Shown: in pieces, positions 6,619 to 6,825 of the stretch | Layout: each line of letters starts with the position of its first letter | How positions within the stretch are numbered: the stretch's first letter is position 1 | From: Opitutia bacterium | GTDB taxonomy: Bacteria; Verrucomicrobiota; Verrucomicrobiae; Opitutales; UBA953 | DNA: 6,825 bases | Assembly (NCBI GenBank): GCA_947465345.1 | Contig: CANHZL010000047.1 | Location: 1-6,825, forward strand | Direction: 5' to 3' | Position numbers and translations under genes: made by a program | Notes under the pieces: model-generated | What the model was told of the DNA's origin: nothing | The model's database searches: none | What the model saw: only the letters and a program-made list of their open reading frames with translations

Positions 6619-6825
6619 TTAGGCGGCGGGAGCGGCAGGCCAGACAGGGGCCTGGTCGACCCAATCACCAAAGGCCTGGCCGGCGGTGCGTTCCTTGGCG
6701 TACTGCTTGAAGAGTTCGCCGATGAGCACTGGGATTTCGTCCGCGAGCGCGGCTTCCTTCCAGAGGCGAGCGAGGCGGGTGCCTTCGCGGTTGCCGCCGA
6801 GCATGATGTTGTACTTGCCCGGGGC
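6619..6825 (-). CDS. Sirohaem sulfite/nitrite reductase, C-terminal end (5' part outside window)
   Basis: 68 codons are visible before the TAA at 6621-6619, and the frame is open to the window edge. The sequence GKYNIMLGGNREGTRLARL, then IPVLIGELFKQYAKE and AFGDWVDQ, matches the extreme C-terminus of sulfite reductase haemoproteins (CysI, or ferredoxin-type Sir) and related nitrite reductases. The tail PVWPAAPAA is Ala/Pro-rich. Standing 8 bp before cysH in a sulfate assimilation cluster, its role is almost surely six-electron reduction of sulfite to sulfide. Which electron donor it uses (NADPH flavoprotein or ferredoxin) cannot be decided from this end. Confidence 0.82.
   Translation of the reverse strand, partial: APGKYNIMLGGNREGTRLARLWKEAALADEIPVLIGELFKQYAKERTAGQAFGDWVDQAPVWPAAPAA

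Overview
The window looks like a PVC-superphylum genome, most likely Verrucomicrobia. This rests on two genes: a c-type haem protein with the Planctomycetes/Verrucomicrobia-type C-terminal haem-binding module, and next to it a Tat-exported Gfo/Idh/MocA oxidoreductase. The DNA is GC-rich with strongly GC-biased third codon positions. The phylum is an inference from gene families; no rRNA or marker gene is present.

Left part (1-1959, + strand): the 3' end of the exported haem protein is followed after 81 bp by a complete Tat-signal oxidoreductase of the glucose-fructose oxidoreductase-like group. The gap holds two hairpins, one ending a single base before the second gene's ATG. Both proteins probably act in the periplasm in carbohydrate oxidation.

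Middle part (1960-3001): a convergent spacer leads to an AzoR-type NAD(P)H-flavin reductase gene (- strand) broken by one missing base in a C run. Restoring one C gives a normal 201-residue protein. The break lies on a heptamer of the formal -1 slippery pattern. Upstream is a roughly 340-bp stretch without an intact gene. It contains a long near-perfect palindrome, a 39-codon remnant of the 3' end of an unidentified - strand gene, and copies of a GC-rich repeat family. Members of that family lie just after the stop codons of all three surrounding genes, in the sense orientation for each.

Right part (3002-6825, - strand): an assimilatory sulfate reduction cluster read right to left, with the 3' end of a sirohaem sulfite reductase, cysH, cysD and a fused cysN-cysC. 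CysD and CysN activate sulfate to APS, and the CysC domain phosphorylates APS to PAPS. CysH, which carries all four [4Fe-4S] cysteines, reduces APS and/or PAPS to sulfite, and the sulfite reductase makes sulfide. Spacing is 8 bp between the sulfite reductase gene and cysH and 13 bp between cysD and cysNC. Between cysH and cysD there are 158 bp filled with imperfect direct and inverted repeats, and the repeat supplies the cysH stop codon.

No tRNA, rRNA, CRISPR array, transposase or phage gene was seen. I found no convincing new multi-gene system. The unusual material is the frameshifted azoR and the intergenic repeat and palindrome elements.
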